Shown in pieces: positions 27,025 to 35,733 of a stretch of 64,000 bases of DNA (position 1 is the stretch's first letter; the number at the start of each line of letters is the position of its first letter). The notes under the pieces were generated by a model, which had not been told where the DNA came from, ran no database searches, and saw only the letters and a program-made list of their open reading frames with translations. The DNA is from Bin55 sp964511425 (GTDB lineage: Bacteria > Pseudomonadota > Gammaproteobacteria > Pseudomonadales > Azotimanducaceae): contig CAZEFI010000006.1 in NCBI GenBank assembly GCA_964511425.1, positions 19,320 to 83,319 on the forward strand, written 5' to 3'. Made by a program: the position numbers and the translations under genes.

Positions 27025-29520
27025 TTAGCTCGCTCTAGGCCAGCGTCGATAAATCAAATCTGCAAGATATGTAAATAGTGCTAATAGGAAGATCCATGGT
27101 CGAAAATCAAAGATGCCGTAAGCTACACTTCCTAAACTCACTGTTTGAACCAACTCTGTCGAGTTGGTTTCGGCTACGGACCTGCCACCAGTCTGTTCGG
27201 CAAGTGCATCAAGGTCTAAAGCATTTAGAGGATCAACTTGATTCTCTGGTACTTGATCTGTGGCAGCTAAGCTAACCAAGCGCCATTCCCGCGTGTTGAA
27301 AGTATTACCTACACCCATGAAAAGGTCAGCTTTCGCAGATGAACGGATATCAGCTTCGAATAGTCCCGGTGCAGTCTCATCAAAATTTGGCGATTTCTCC
27401 GTGTTCGGTGTTGAATCGATCTCGTAAAGTTGTAATGTCGGTTTCAATCCTGGTACCCGTGGTACCCGATTAGCGATGACCGTGGTATTACCATACTGTC
27501 GGCGTACTTCGGTTTCAAATACGCGTACTTCAGGTGCTGTTTTACGAACTATTCGTCCAAGAAATTCCGAGTAATCTTCCCAGTTATTCCACGTTCGCGT
27601 ACCTTCGCCGACTGGCTCGGTCATCAATGCGGTTACTCGTCCCAATCCAAACAGCCAAGTGGCAACGACTGGATGTTCAGTTTCTTCAACTGCAAGCAAA
27701 ACTTCTGCCCCATCTTTTGCAGAAACTTCAACATAGCCGTTGAGAGGTTCGATTGTTTCTGGTTCAATGTCCCCCCACCAACCAGTACCCGCGCTTGCAA
27801 CTAGTTGAAATGCGCCGCGCTTATACATCGGGGATTTCTTGGTTGACGATTGTTTAAAGATCAAGTCGATAATTTGAAACTGATTGCCGACTGCATAAAA
27901 GCGGCCACCTCCCCAATTCGCGATGTCAGCCATCACTTGGTTGTGTCCACCTTGCCCAACTAATACGGTAGAAAGCGTGATTCGGTCTCGATTAATTCGA
28001 CGAACCATCGCTTCATAGTTCGCATCTTCGACGCCGGCATCAGTTATGAGAATAATGTGCTTAAAGCGAGTATTTACGTTTTGAAGACCGTAATAAGCTT
28101 CCTGTACTGCTGGAAACAGAACTGTACCACCAATTGCTTTCATTCGACCGATCGCACGGTCGACCTCAATCTTGTTAGTCGCTGGTTGCATGGGAATTGC
28201 CCAGTGTTTATTTCCGTAGAACTCGACGATTCCAATTCTGTCGTGTGGTTGTAATCGTCGGACTGCCAGTCGGGCAATGTGCTTGGCTAATTCAATTCGA
28301 CTTCCAGCCATTGATCCCGAAGTATCAAGTATGATCGCGACTCCGACACTGGGATCAATTTTGTCTTGGTCCCCGGGAATATCCACTGGGAATAGATCTG
28401 TGAGCGGCGAGTCGTGATAACCCCCATCGCCAAAAGCAGCTTCACCACCACTGTGGATCAACCCCATCCCGTCTTCTTGTACCCTGTTTGCGATATTGTC
28501 AAGCAAGGCTTCATCTAGCGAACTAGTCGGGACATCGTCGAGCAAAACTACGTCGTAAGGTTCAATCGGGAAAGTTCCGTCTATCGATAGTGGATCGGGG
28601 GCGTCAAGCTCAAATCCCGATCCCAATAAGCGTTCTAAGTTATTTTTTGCTCCAAGTTGCCGTTCTCCCAGATACAGAACTTTGACTGGATCTTGAATGG
28701 GAAGAACGGTCCGCATGGAATTGTTGGTCAGATCAGGATCAAGAGATTCATCAATGTTCAAAGACACTTGGAGTTCCTTAAAACCCGGAGTGTCGACTCT
28801 GAATGAAAGCACGTGGCGAACACGCCCGTTACTGACAAGCGGTTCACTCTCAACAAGCGTTTCGTCCTTTGCAACATCGCGTACGACAATACTAAAGTCG
28901 TTTGCGTTGCCCACAACATCAACGTAAATTTTCGCATCATCCCCAGCGCGGACATCATTAGCTTCTACGCCACTGAGGAAGATATCCGAATCATCTCGTA
29001 ATTTGACCGAATTCACAGGAATACCACGAGAAATCAAGTGGTCGTACGAATGCCCCCAATGCTGGTCGGTCGCTAAACCATCGGAAATAATTGTTATTGA
29101 ACCTTGTTCGCCAATGGGAATCATTTGAGCTGCTTTCTCTAAGGCGTCGCCAAGCGGTGAAAGTCCGTCGTTTAAATGGGTAAGACTTCCTCCTTCTATG
29201 GCTGGTTGTTCTCCGCCGATTTGAACAAAACTGACATCGCCTTCTCTTTCAAACTGAGCGCGCAGATCTTGGGCTGTGTTAACAGCTTCGAGTCGTTGTG
29301 TCTCACTAAGGCTAGAGGATTGATCTAAGATGATGGCGAAGTGTTTGTCGTCGCTGTCAGTGACAAACACTGGTTTCATTAATCCTACAGTAATCAGTGC
29401 TAGGATCACGGACCTGATGATCATGTGCGGTAGCCGGCGTTGCCCACCGGGTAAAAACCAGAGCACTGGTAATAACAAAAATAGTAACGCAAATAACGGG
29501 TAAGTAAATGAAATGTCCAT
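27025..29520 (-). CDS. Membrane VWA protein with GATase-like and second VWA domain
   Basis: The 831-aa protein starts with two hydrophobic segments (about 5-24 and 33-50) and ends with one (about 805-822), so its body should face the periplasm. Residues 60-175 form a VWA-like domain with DQSSS at 66-70. Residues 280-380 resemble the glutamine amidotransferase-like domain often fused to such proteins (VLYLGERQ, GLIHSGGEAAFGDGGY). Residues 392-560 form a second VWA domain with an intact metal-binding motif DTSGS at 399-403. It starts two bases from the end of the BatA-like gene and precedes giant paralog C. In related operons these proteins work with MoxR ATPases in assembly or stress functions. 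The client here is unknown. Confidence 0.88.
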   Translation of the reverse strand: MDISFTYPLFALLFLLLPVLWFLPGGQRRLPHMIIRSVILALITVGLMKPVFVTDSDDKHFAIILDQSSSLSETQRLEAVNTAQDLRAQFEREGDVSFVQIGGEQPAIEGGSLTHLNDGLSPLGDALEKAAQMIPIGEQGSITIISDGLATDQHWGHSYDHLISRGIPVNSVKLRDDSDIFLSGVEANDVRAGDDAKIYVDVVGNANDFSIVVRDVAKDETLVESEPLVSNGRVRHVLSFRVDTPGFKELQVSLNIDESLDPDLTNNSMRTVLPIQDPVKVLYLGERQLGAKNNLERLLGSGFELDAPDPLSIDGTFPIEPYDVVLLDDVPTSSLDEALLDNIANRVQEDGMGLIHSGGEAAFGDGGYHDSPLTDLFPVDIPGDQDKIDPSVGVAIILDTSGSMAGSRIELAKHIARLAVRRLQPHDRIGIVEFYGNKHWAIPMQPATNKIEVDRAIGRMKAIGGTVLFPAVQEAYYGLQNVNTRFKHIILITDAGVEDANYEAMVRRINRDRITLSTVLVGQGGHNQVMADIANWGGGRFYAVGNQFQIIDLIFKQSSTKKSPMYKRGAFQLVASAGTGWWGDIEPETIEPLNGYVEVSAKDGAEVLLAVEETEHPVVATWLFGLGRVTALMTEPVGEGTRTWNNWEDYSEFLGRIVRKTAPEVRVFETEVRRQYGNTTVIANRVPRVPGLKPTLQLYEIDSTPNTEKSPNFDETAPGLFEADIRSSAKADLFMGVGNTFNTREWRLVSLAATDQVPENQVDPLNALDLDALAEQTGGRSVAETNSTELVQTVSLGSVAYGIFDFRPWIFLLALFTYLADLIYRRWPRAS

Positions 29521-29521
29521 G

Positions 29522-31252
29522 TTAGGGCATTAGTCTCCGTTGATATATGTACCACTCGGTAACAACTAAGGCTAACGCTAACAGCATCAGCCACGTAATG
29601 AGTTCCCAAAGTGGATAAGGTGAGGGGGTAGTAGTAGTGGCACTAGAGAGTGTTGGACTAGCATTTCGTACTGTGGTGGTCTTGTCTAGAAGGGAAATTA
29701 CTCCAGGAAGTTCATCGGTCAATTCAAACTCACCAGTTGAGTTCCGAACGAAATACGTGCCCACTGCGAGTTCAGAAAGTGCATCGGTGTCAGCGAGGGA
29801 CGCACCGGAACTTTGTTCTATCGCTTGTTTACCCGCAGCCATGTACGCGTACCATGGTGCTTCGTCTGCTAGGTAGCGCATGGACTTGGAAATAAACAAA
29901 GGGAAGCTAATGCTCTCGCGAAAGTTGAACTCGTCTTCGACAATCGGCAACCAAACAGATACAAAACGCTGAGTACCAAAGTGCAATCGCACCGTAATTT
30001 CACGTTCAATCTCTTGTGCAATTGCAGTGGCGTCGATTTGTGTCAAGCCGAGTCGTTCAATCGTACGGTCTAATGCTCTTTCGCTATTCACATCCTGCGG
30101 TCCAACATACCCAATTTCGAAAGCTTGTTCTTGGACGGTCTCCGCCACAACTCGAAACGTGGGAAGCGCAGATGGAGAATCTGTGGGTCCCAGCACGGCT
30201 ACTTCTGCTTCATTCTCAGACACGACGATTAACGCCGAATCAGCGTTGATTGCGGGCAGAATCGACTCTGGAACGTTCGGTCCGATGTAGATTGGAATTT
30301 GAGATCGCGTCGGTAAAACCAAACTGGCTTCATTGTCAAACTCAAGATCATCTTCGCCCGCTAGTGATACCTGTAGTTGTGAACCGTCCGCTAGAACATC
30401 CCTCAACAAAAAGTCCGAATCTCCAATTTCTATTAAACTGTCGCCTGATATTGGTTGGTCGGCAACAGTTATGGTTAAGTCGTTTGAGCTCACGGTATCA
30501 GCGTTGTCATGCAAAACACGTACTAGCACGTCAACTTTGTCCCAAGCTCCAGAGATCGGTTCCCCTACACCAAGTGCCACGATTCCGCGATTGGAAAACT
30601 CTCCTTCGTCTTCGGGAAGACGTTGTTCAACACTCATGTTTTCAGGTAAATCGTCGATAACTTCTGGTGGAATAACCGTTCTCCCATACACGGTAACAAT
30701 AACTTCATTCTCTGCATTTACAGCATCCCTTGCGAGAAGTCTTAGTTGGTCCTCAACACTCGACCGGGCAGAAGCTGGGGTTTGATCGTCTAAACGCTGT
30801 TGGAGTACCTTGGTTTCTTCGTCAGACGCAAGTAGTTTCAAGTTGTGCTCACCAGCGAAATACACTTCTCGTTGTTGACTCGGATAGGAACGCACATCAT
30901 CGAGAAGTTGCTGTTTCGAGAGATTAAAGTCGTTGCCAACCGCACTCTGAGCTGAACCGTCAAGAATGAGTGCGTAAAAATTTGCGGTTGCAGAACGGTC
31001 GGTTCGCAAATCAGCAAAGCCGAGCCATAATAGCCAGCAAATCAACACCGCGAGTAACCAAGCTAGCCAATGTTTGAATCTTTGTCGGAACACACGCACC
31101 GGAGCATCCCGCACTGCTTCCGCCCAAAAGAGCGTCGTTGCGACAGGTAGGCGTGTATACCTAATTCTCAGTTGTTGTAACAAATACAAACCCACCGCCA
31201 AGGCGGCCAGACCTGCACCGAAGAATAGAGGGCTTAAGTTTAAAAGGTTCAT
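29522..31252 (-). CDS. BatA-like membrane protein (N-terminal aerotolerance regulator domain)
   Basis: This 576-aa protein has the N-terminal two-helix module of BatA-type proteins (about residues 8-25 and 62-80, with the typical RLPVATTLFWAEAVRDAP between). A periplasmic region follows, and a final membrane helix near residues 550-570. The first extracytoplasmic segment has LILDGSAQS, a VWA-like strand whose metal motif is degenerate. Its start overlaps the end of the DUF58 gene by four bases (ATGA), and its stop is next to the VWA gene, so it is firmly part of the operon. It probably forms a membrane complex with the VWA protein. Family assignment is by recognition of the N-terminal module. 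Confidence 0.83.
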   Translation of the reverse strand: MNLLNLSPLFFGAGLAALAVGLYLLQQLRIRYTRLPVATTLFWAEAVRDAPVRVFRQRFKHWLAWLLAVLICWLLWLGFADLRTDRSATANFYALILDGSAQSAVGNDFNLSKQQLLDDVRSYPSQQREVYFAGEHNLKLLASDEETKVLQQRLDDQTPASARSSVEDQLRLLARDAVNAENEVIVTVYGRTVIPPEVIDDLPENMSVEQRLPEDEGEFSNRGIVALGVGEPISGAWDKVDVLVRVLHDNADTVSSNDLTITVADQPISGDSLIEIGDSDFLLRDVLADGSQLQVSLAGEDDLEFDNEASLVLPTRSQIPIYIGPNVPESILPAINADSALIVVSENEAEVAVLGPTDSPSALPTFRVVAETVQEQAFEIGYVGPQDVNSERALDRTIERLGLTQIDATAIAQEIEREITVRLHFGTQRFVSVWLPIVEDEFNFRESISFPLFISKSMRYLADEAPWYAYMAAGKQAIEQSSGASLADTDALSELAVGTYFVRNSTGEFELTDELPGVISLLDKTTTVRNASPTLSSATTTTPSPYPLWELITWLMLLALALVVTEWYIYQRRLMP

Positions 31253-32154
31253 ACTAGTAGGTTTCTTGTTTGGAACATCAAGCTCAGCTGATCCAAGATA
31301 TCTTTTTCCGTGTCGATTTGAACTAAGCCGGAACCGAGAGAATCTGCAAGTTCGATGAGGTCTTCGTTAAATGTGCTGTAGATACGCTTGTATTCACGAA
31401 TCACCTGAGGTTCAATGGTAACGTCTATCGCATCTTCCAATTCACAATCTACTAGACGCAAATCACCCACGATCTCAGGATTCAGTTCGGGGTCAGCATC
31501 TTCTTCTTTCGTCAGCTGAATCAGCAAGATTTTGTGTCGTACTTTACGTATAGCTTCATCAATTGCTTCGATCCCAGAAGGATCGAAAAAGTCCGATATA
31601 ACGACGAGCAACCCGCGGCGAAGTTTCTGGTGGGACAATTCTTCCAACACGTCAGACAAGTTTGTGCCATCAAGTTCGTCGAGCTCAGCCATTTGGCGAG
31701 CAAGAACGATCAATTGACCCTTCGATGAAATTGGTTTTGTTTGCATTTCCAAGTTGTCTGAAAACGAAAACAACGATACGATGTCGTGTTGTCCGGAGGC
31801 AATTGCACCGAGAGCGAGAGCGGTCCGAAGACCTGCAACGATCCTTGGTGGATCCTCAAGGTACATGCTCTTCGACAAGTCGACGAGCAGATAAACTGGC
31901 AAGTCCTGATACTCTTCGAATACATGCACGAAGAGCCGCCCTAAGCGTTGATATATGCTCCAGTTTACCGCGCGAAGGTCATCTCCGGGAACGTATGCTT
32001 TGAAATCTTTAAATTCTTGTCCGAACCCACGATCGTGCGACAATTGTTCGCCATGACGACCTTGACGAATAAATCGCTTGATTCGTAAATCAAAAACTTC
32101 TAATGCACTTAGAAACTCCGAGTCAAAGAGTTCCTCAAATGTTAGTCTAGCCAC
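31249..32154 (-). CDS. DUF58 domain protein
   Basis: The 301-aa protein has the DUF58 signature (FKDFKAYVPGDDLRAVNWSI at about residues 46-65), followed by a VWA-like fold whose metal motif reads DLSKS at about residues 92-96. DUF58 proteins are soluble cytoplasmic partners of MoxR ATPases and almost always lie beside them, as here: MoxR ends 21 bases upstream. The start is GTG at 32154; GGAA lies just upstream. The length fits the family. It probably links the ATPase to the membrane VWA proteins. Confidence 0.92.
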   Translation of the reverse strand: MARLTFEELFDSEFLSALEVFDLRIKRFIRQGRHGEQLSHDRGFGQEFKDFKAYVPGDDLRAVNWSIYQRLGRLFVHVFEEYQDLPVYLLVDLSKSMYLEDPPRIVAGLRTALALGAIASGQHDIVSLFSFSDNLEMQTKPISSKGQLIVLARQMAELDELDGTNLSDVLEELSHQKLRRGLLVVISDFFDPSGIEAIDEAIRKVRHKILLIQLTKEEDADPELNPEIVGDLRLVDCELEDAIDVTIEPQVIREYKRIYSTFNEDLIELADSLGSGLVQIDTEKDILDQLSLMFQTRNLLV

Positions 32155-32175
32155 TTCCGATGGTCACTCCTAGCC

Positions 32176-33201
32176 TTAGTTAACGGCGTGTGGAGTCTTG
32201 ACCTGTTCAAGAATGTCGTCGATGAGTTGATCCGGGGTCACGTTACTTGCTTGCGCTTGGAAGTTTAGAATGAGGCGATGTCGCAACACACCGTGAGCGA
32301 CGGTTTTTACGTCGTCTGTACTTACTGCGAAGCGATCATTGAGTAATGCTTGAACTTTACCAGCAAGCATAAGCCCCTGGACACCTCGTGGACTCGACCC
32401 GAGGAGGGTATATTTTGAAACGCTTTCGGGGGCATAACGGCTTTCAGGTTGTGTCGCCATTACCAGTTGAACAGCGTAACTTTTGACATTTTGGGGTACA
32501 GCAACTGCTCTCGCGACTTCCCGCAACTCAAGAATAGTCTTTCCGTCTGTCACGGGTTTGATGCCGACAGTTTCAGAACCGGTAGTACGGTCGACTATGT
32601 CTGCATACTCGTGTTCTTCAGGATAGCCAACAATAAGTTTGAACAAAAATCTGTCGAGCTGTGCTTCGGGTAGTGGGTAGGTACCTTCCTGTTCAACCGG
32701 ATTTTGTGTTGCCATAACACAATAAGGTTCTTCTAAGTGAATGGTTCGGCTACCAACGGTGACTTGTTTCTCTTGCATTGCCTCGAGAAGTGCGGACTGC
32801 GTTTTGGGAGTCGCACGGTTGATCTCGTCGGCGAGAATTAAGTTACTTATGAGAGGGCCTTGTTGGAATGTCAATTCGTGGCCTCCACCAGAAGTTTCTG
32901 TTAATACCATCGTGCCTTGAATATCGGCAGGCATCATGTCGGGGGTAAACTGAATTCGGGAGAAATGCAGATGTACCGCGTCACTCAAACAACGTACGAT
33001 CATGGTTTTTCCAAGTCCAGGTACACCTTCTAAGAGTACGTGCCCTCCAGCTAGCAGTGCGGTCAACACGCCATCAATCACAGCCGTTTGACCGACCATC
33101 ATCTTTTGAACTTCGGCTCGTATCTCGTGAAAGACCTGTTTGAAGTGTCCCGCTTGCGCAGCTACCGCTGAGTCGACTTGCGTGGTTGCTTGATTTGCCA
33201 T
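32176..33201 (-). CDS. MoxR-family AAA+ ATPase
   Basis: The 341-aa protein is a typical MoxR ATPase. It has a Walker A GVPGLGKT at 59-66, a Walker B LILADE at 121-126 followed by INRATPKTQSALLEAMQE, and a sensor region ATQNPVEQEGTYPLPEAQLDRF starting near 164. MoxR ATPases act as chaperones that remodel or activate partner complexes through VWA-domain proteins. The gene sits between a DUF4175-like membrane gene (30-base gap) and DUF58 (21-base gap), the usual neighbourhood. It is the only ATPase visible in the 35-kb cluster and so is the likely motor of the system. Confidence 0.95.
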   Translation of the reverse strand: MANQATTQVDSAVAAQAGHFKQVFHEIRAEVQKMMVGQTAVIDGVLTALLAGGHVLLEGVPGLGKTMIVRCLSDAVHLHFSRIQFTPDMMPADIQGTMVLTETSGGGHELTFQQGPLISNLILADEINRATPKTQSALLEAMQEKQVTVGSRTIHLEEPYCVMATQNPVEQEGTYPLPEAQLDRFLFKLIVGYPEEHEYADIVDRTTGSETVGIKPVTDGKTILELREVARAVAVPQNVKSYAVQLVMATQPESRYAPESVSKYTLLGSSPRGVQGLMLAGKVQALLNDRFAVSTDDVKTVAHGVLRHRLILNFQAQASNVTPDQLIDDILEQVKTPHAVN

Positions 33202-33231
33202 AAATGTTCTCTCTTAAAAATTGTTAAAAGG

Positions 33232-35016
33232 TTAGTTATTAGGGGTGGAATTCTGGCGCAGATCGAGAAAATATTTTTTCGCGACATCTCGCATCCAGGG
33301 TTTTAATTCAGTGCGGGAGAATGTACCGATATTGTCGTCCATTTGTCCCCGATTCTCACTGTTTGTGGTTTGAACCTGGTTGGGGATTGGGACCGACCTT
33401 TCGCGTTGGACCTTAATCCGCCCAACGTTTATTTGCGACCGTAGTTTGTCAGGCATGGGAACCCCAAGCAGCATTGCCGCGACGCCGCGGGTTTTCTTAA
33501 GTCCACCGGGACCACCTCTGCCATTGTTTTCTTCATTTTCTTCAAAGCCGACGCCAGAAGGCGTAAGCTGTCGATCGACAGGAGCTTTTCTCTGATTGAG
33601 CATTGGCTTCGCCGCACTTGCTGCTTCTTGTTCTTCGTCCTCTTCATCGTCAGACTCTTGGTCGACATCTTGATCAAAATCATCTTCGCGCGAACGGCTG
33701 TGCTGCTCTAACATTTCAGTCGATGCCGACTGCTTGCCAGAACCGGTGCCTTTACCCCCCGCGATACCGCTAGCAGAGTCGTCCTTTTCTTCTTCTTTGG
33801 ACTTGTTTTCTTTCTCCTGTTCGTTCTTTTTATTCTGCTTCTTCGGTTCAGCTTCTTCTTCTTTTTGTTGTTTTTCGTTACCTAACCCAGCGATATTCGA
33901 TGCTGCTTGACCGGGTTGATTCTGTTTGGAAGCACTAGCACTCAAGCCACTTTCGGATGATTGCTGTGGAACACTTTGAGCTTCCTGCGATTCCGCGAGC
34001 GACGACTCGGAACTGGTCGCCTCAGTGGCTTTCTTCATCTCCGCCGGCTTTTGTTCTTCCGCGACGGGTGAATCGGGATCCGGTACATCCGTTTCCGAAC
34101 TTCTGTCTTCCGGAAATACGGGTGGCTTGACATCCTCCACAGAATCTTGTGGTGAAGCTTTCTCCGGCATTGCTACCGCCAGCTCCAATTCAGGAGTCTC
34201 AAACTGTAGTCCATTGGTGGAGAGACCCAGTACGAAAATCAGTATTGACGCGAATACCAGAGGCCACTTAATGGTGTCCATCGCAGGTTTGGCGATGTCA
34301 ATGTTCGCTAATGGAGTTTGTAACGCTTTTTCTGCGTGGGGCATAGCATCGACAATAGCTGCTTGTTCAAATGGCGTGGTATCATCTTTAACTCGGAACT
34401 CATCGGCCGACTGCAATCGGTCTTTCAAGCCAAGCTCGCGATCAAACAAAGCAATTGAAGTTTGTCGGTTGACGCTTCCGAAAGAGAATCCGATTAACGC
34501 CCACAATCCAATAAAAACTATTGGTACGGCGACTACCAGAACAATCGCTAAAAGTACTGCTAAGGTAAGAAATGGACCGAACCCATAAGAAACCGTAGCG
34601 TATTGGCCGAGGATCGCGAACAGATAGGAAACAAAGTAGCCGATCGGGAATGCGATTCCCAAAAGAAATACAATCGGCCACGCACGAGCTAAACTCTGTT
34701 TCGTCTCGTGATATCGACGGGATTCCAATGAATACAGGATTAGCCAAAACCCAGCGGGGATGAGTAACGCGATCAATATCGTCCACAACAACCCCCAACC
34801 AACCGGTGCTAACGAAAAGCTTGAGGTTACCGCGGTGGTCTGAAAGGCTTCGTAGATCTCGTAACAACGAAAACCAAAATACCCAAGGGGAAAGAGCAGG
34901 GCAACAATACCCACCGAGGGCCACGCCTTTTCCATTGCCCCCTTCAGGGCAAACCGGCGCAAATACCGAGAGCCTTTTCTTGCCAATAAATCTAGATTTT
35001 GTCTTAATTCGTTCAT
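33232..35016 (-). CDS. DUF4175-like multi-pass membrane protein, copy 1
   Basis: The 594-aa protein has four hydrophobic segments in the first 180 residues and another near 253-270. A long low-complexity region rich in Ser, Glu, Lys and Gln follows (about 285-480), then a conserved basic tail. The stretch ALFDRELGLKDRLQSADEF resembles that found in large membrane proteins encoded beside MoxR operons (DUF4175-like). It precedes MoxR by 30 bases. A second copy at 35734-37518 is identical except near both ends; copy 1 reads MNELRQNLDLLARKG at the start and RQNSTPNN at the end. Function unknown. It likely anchors or regulates the MoxR/VWA complex. Confidence 0.8.
   Translation of the reverse strand: MNELRQNLDLLARKGSRYLRRFALKGAMEKAWPSVGIVALLFPLGYFGFRCYEIYEAFQTTAVTSSFSLAPVGWGLLWTILIALLIPAGFWLILYSLESRRYHETKQSLARAWPIVFLLGIAFPIGYFVSYLFAILGQYATVSYGFGPFLTLAVLLAIVLVVAVPIVFIGLWALIGFSFGSVNRQTSIALFDRELGLKDRLQSADEFRVKDDTTPFEQAAIVDAMPHAEKALQTPLANIDIAKPAMDTIKWPLVFASILIFVLGLSTNGLQFETPELELAVAMPEKASPQDSVEDVKPPVFPEDRSSETDVPDPDSPVAEEQKPAEMKKATEATSSESSLAESQEAQSVPQQSSESGLSASASKQNQPGQAASNIAGLGNEKQQKEEEAEPKKQNKKNEQEKENKSKEEEKDDSASGIAGGKGTGSGKQSASTEMLEQHSRSREDDFDQDVDQESDDEEDEEQEAASAAKPMLNQRKAPVDRQLTPSGVGFEENEENNGRGGPGGLKKTRGVAAMLLGVPMPDKLRSQINVGRIKVQRERSVPIPNQVQTTNSENRGQMDDNIGTFSRTELKPWMRDVAKKYFLDLRQNSTPNN
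33305..34915. repeat. 1.6-kb identical block, unit 1 (partner 35807-37417)
   Basis: This block matches 35807-37417 base for base as far as I can read, at a fixed offset of 2502. Outside it the two genes differ often: four substitutions in the last 60 coding bases just before it, and about ten in the 100 bases at the 5' end of the gene. The flanking spacers are unrelated apart from a few bases at the start codon. The pattern points to gene conversion between older duplicates rather than a fresh tandem duplication. Confidence 0.85.
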
Positions 35017-35733
35017 GATGCCTTTTTCCGTACCACGGAGTTAAAGAAGTTTCTGTCTAATTCCCTTTGCAAATGCTCCCGACAAGCACAACGATTTCGA
35101 CGTACGTAAGTACTCGGACGCGCGGGAAAATATCTACGTCGCTTCATTTACAAAGTTATGTATTTTATGCTATAGCAATACACGCGCAATACGTCGAACA
35201 AGTAAATACGTTGCATTGGAGTGTCAAACGGCTAACGAGCGCAAAGATTTAGTGTGACGGATCATCGAGCACGTTTTTGCTCACAAATCGTACCCCCTTG
35301 TTTTAAGAAGCAGTGACTTCCTTGTTTTTTCCTAAGAATTCTGTCGAGTCCTCTAAGTGACGCGGTAGCTAACAAAACGGTTACTTTGAGGAACTGTTTC
35401 GACTGTTTTGTACGTAGCATCGCTCAAAATAAGCTCAAAACGCTGCACGCAAATATTTCGCTGTTTTAGATACGCGTGCTCTAGTTTGTTGATTGCACGA
35501 AACCAAGTGTTGTGTCGCTCATGCTAGCGTGTGTGTTTGCATCTACTAGCGATGCGACGGTGCATCACCGAGTAGATGTGGGGACTTTCACCAATTTGGT
35601 ACGCACATGCGATCGCTCCGAACCCACCGATAATACCCAAACGTAAGGGGGATCATCGTTCCGATGGTGTAGGGCGTCGTGCGATTTGTGCTGCTTTTTG
35701 TCCTGGTAAACCTTTAGGTAAAGTCGTTAAAAA
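35017..35733. other. Long intergenic region with two structured inverted repeats
   Basis: This 717-base spacer lies between the two DUF4175-like genes and has no supported gene. At 35159-35182, TGTATT and AATACA flank the palindrome TGCTATAGCA. At 35540-35578, CATCTACT and AGTAGATG enclose a second stem, GATGC/GCATC. No T-run follows either on the minus strand, so neither is a standard terminator. They may be operators or parts of an RNA. The spacer is not repeated elsewhere in the window. Confidence 0.55.

Noticed and set aside
34025..34588. 187-aa open frame on the plus strand, repeated at 36527-37090
   Set aside because: It is antisense to the DUF4175-like genes; its perfect repetition only reflects the identical block.
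35067..35252. 61-aa open frame in the spacer between the DUF4175-like copies
   Set aside because: No ribosome site, no domain, low-complexity Thr/Ser start; chance ORF.
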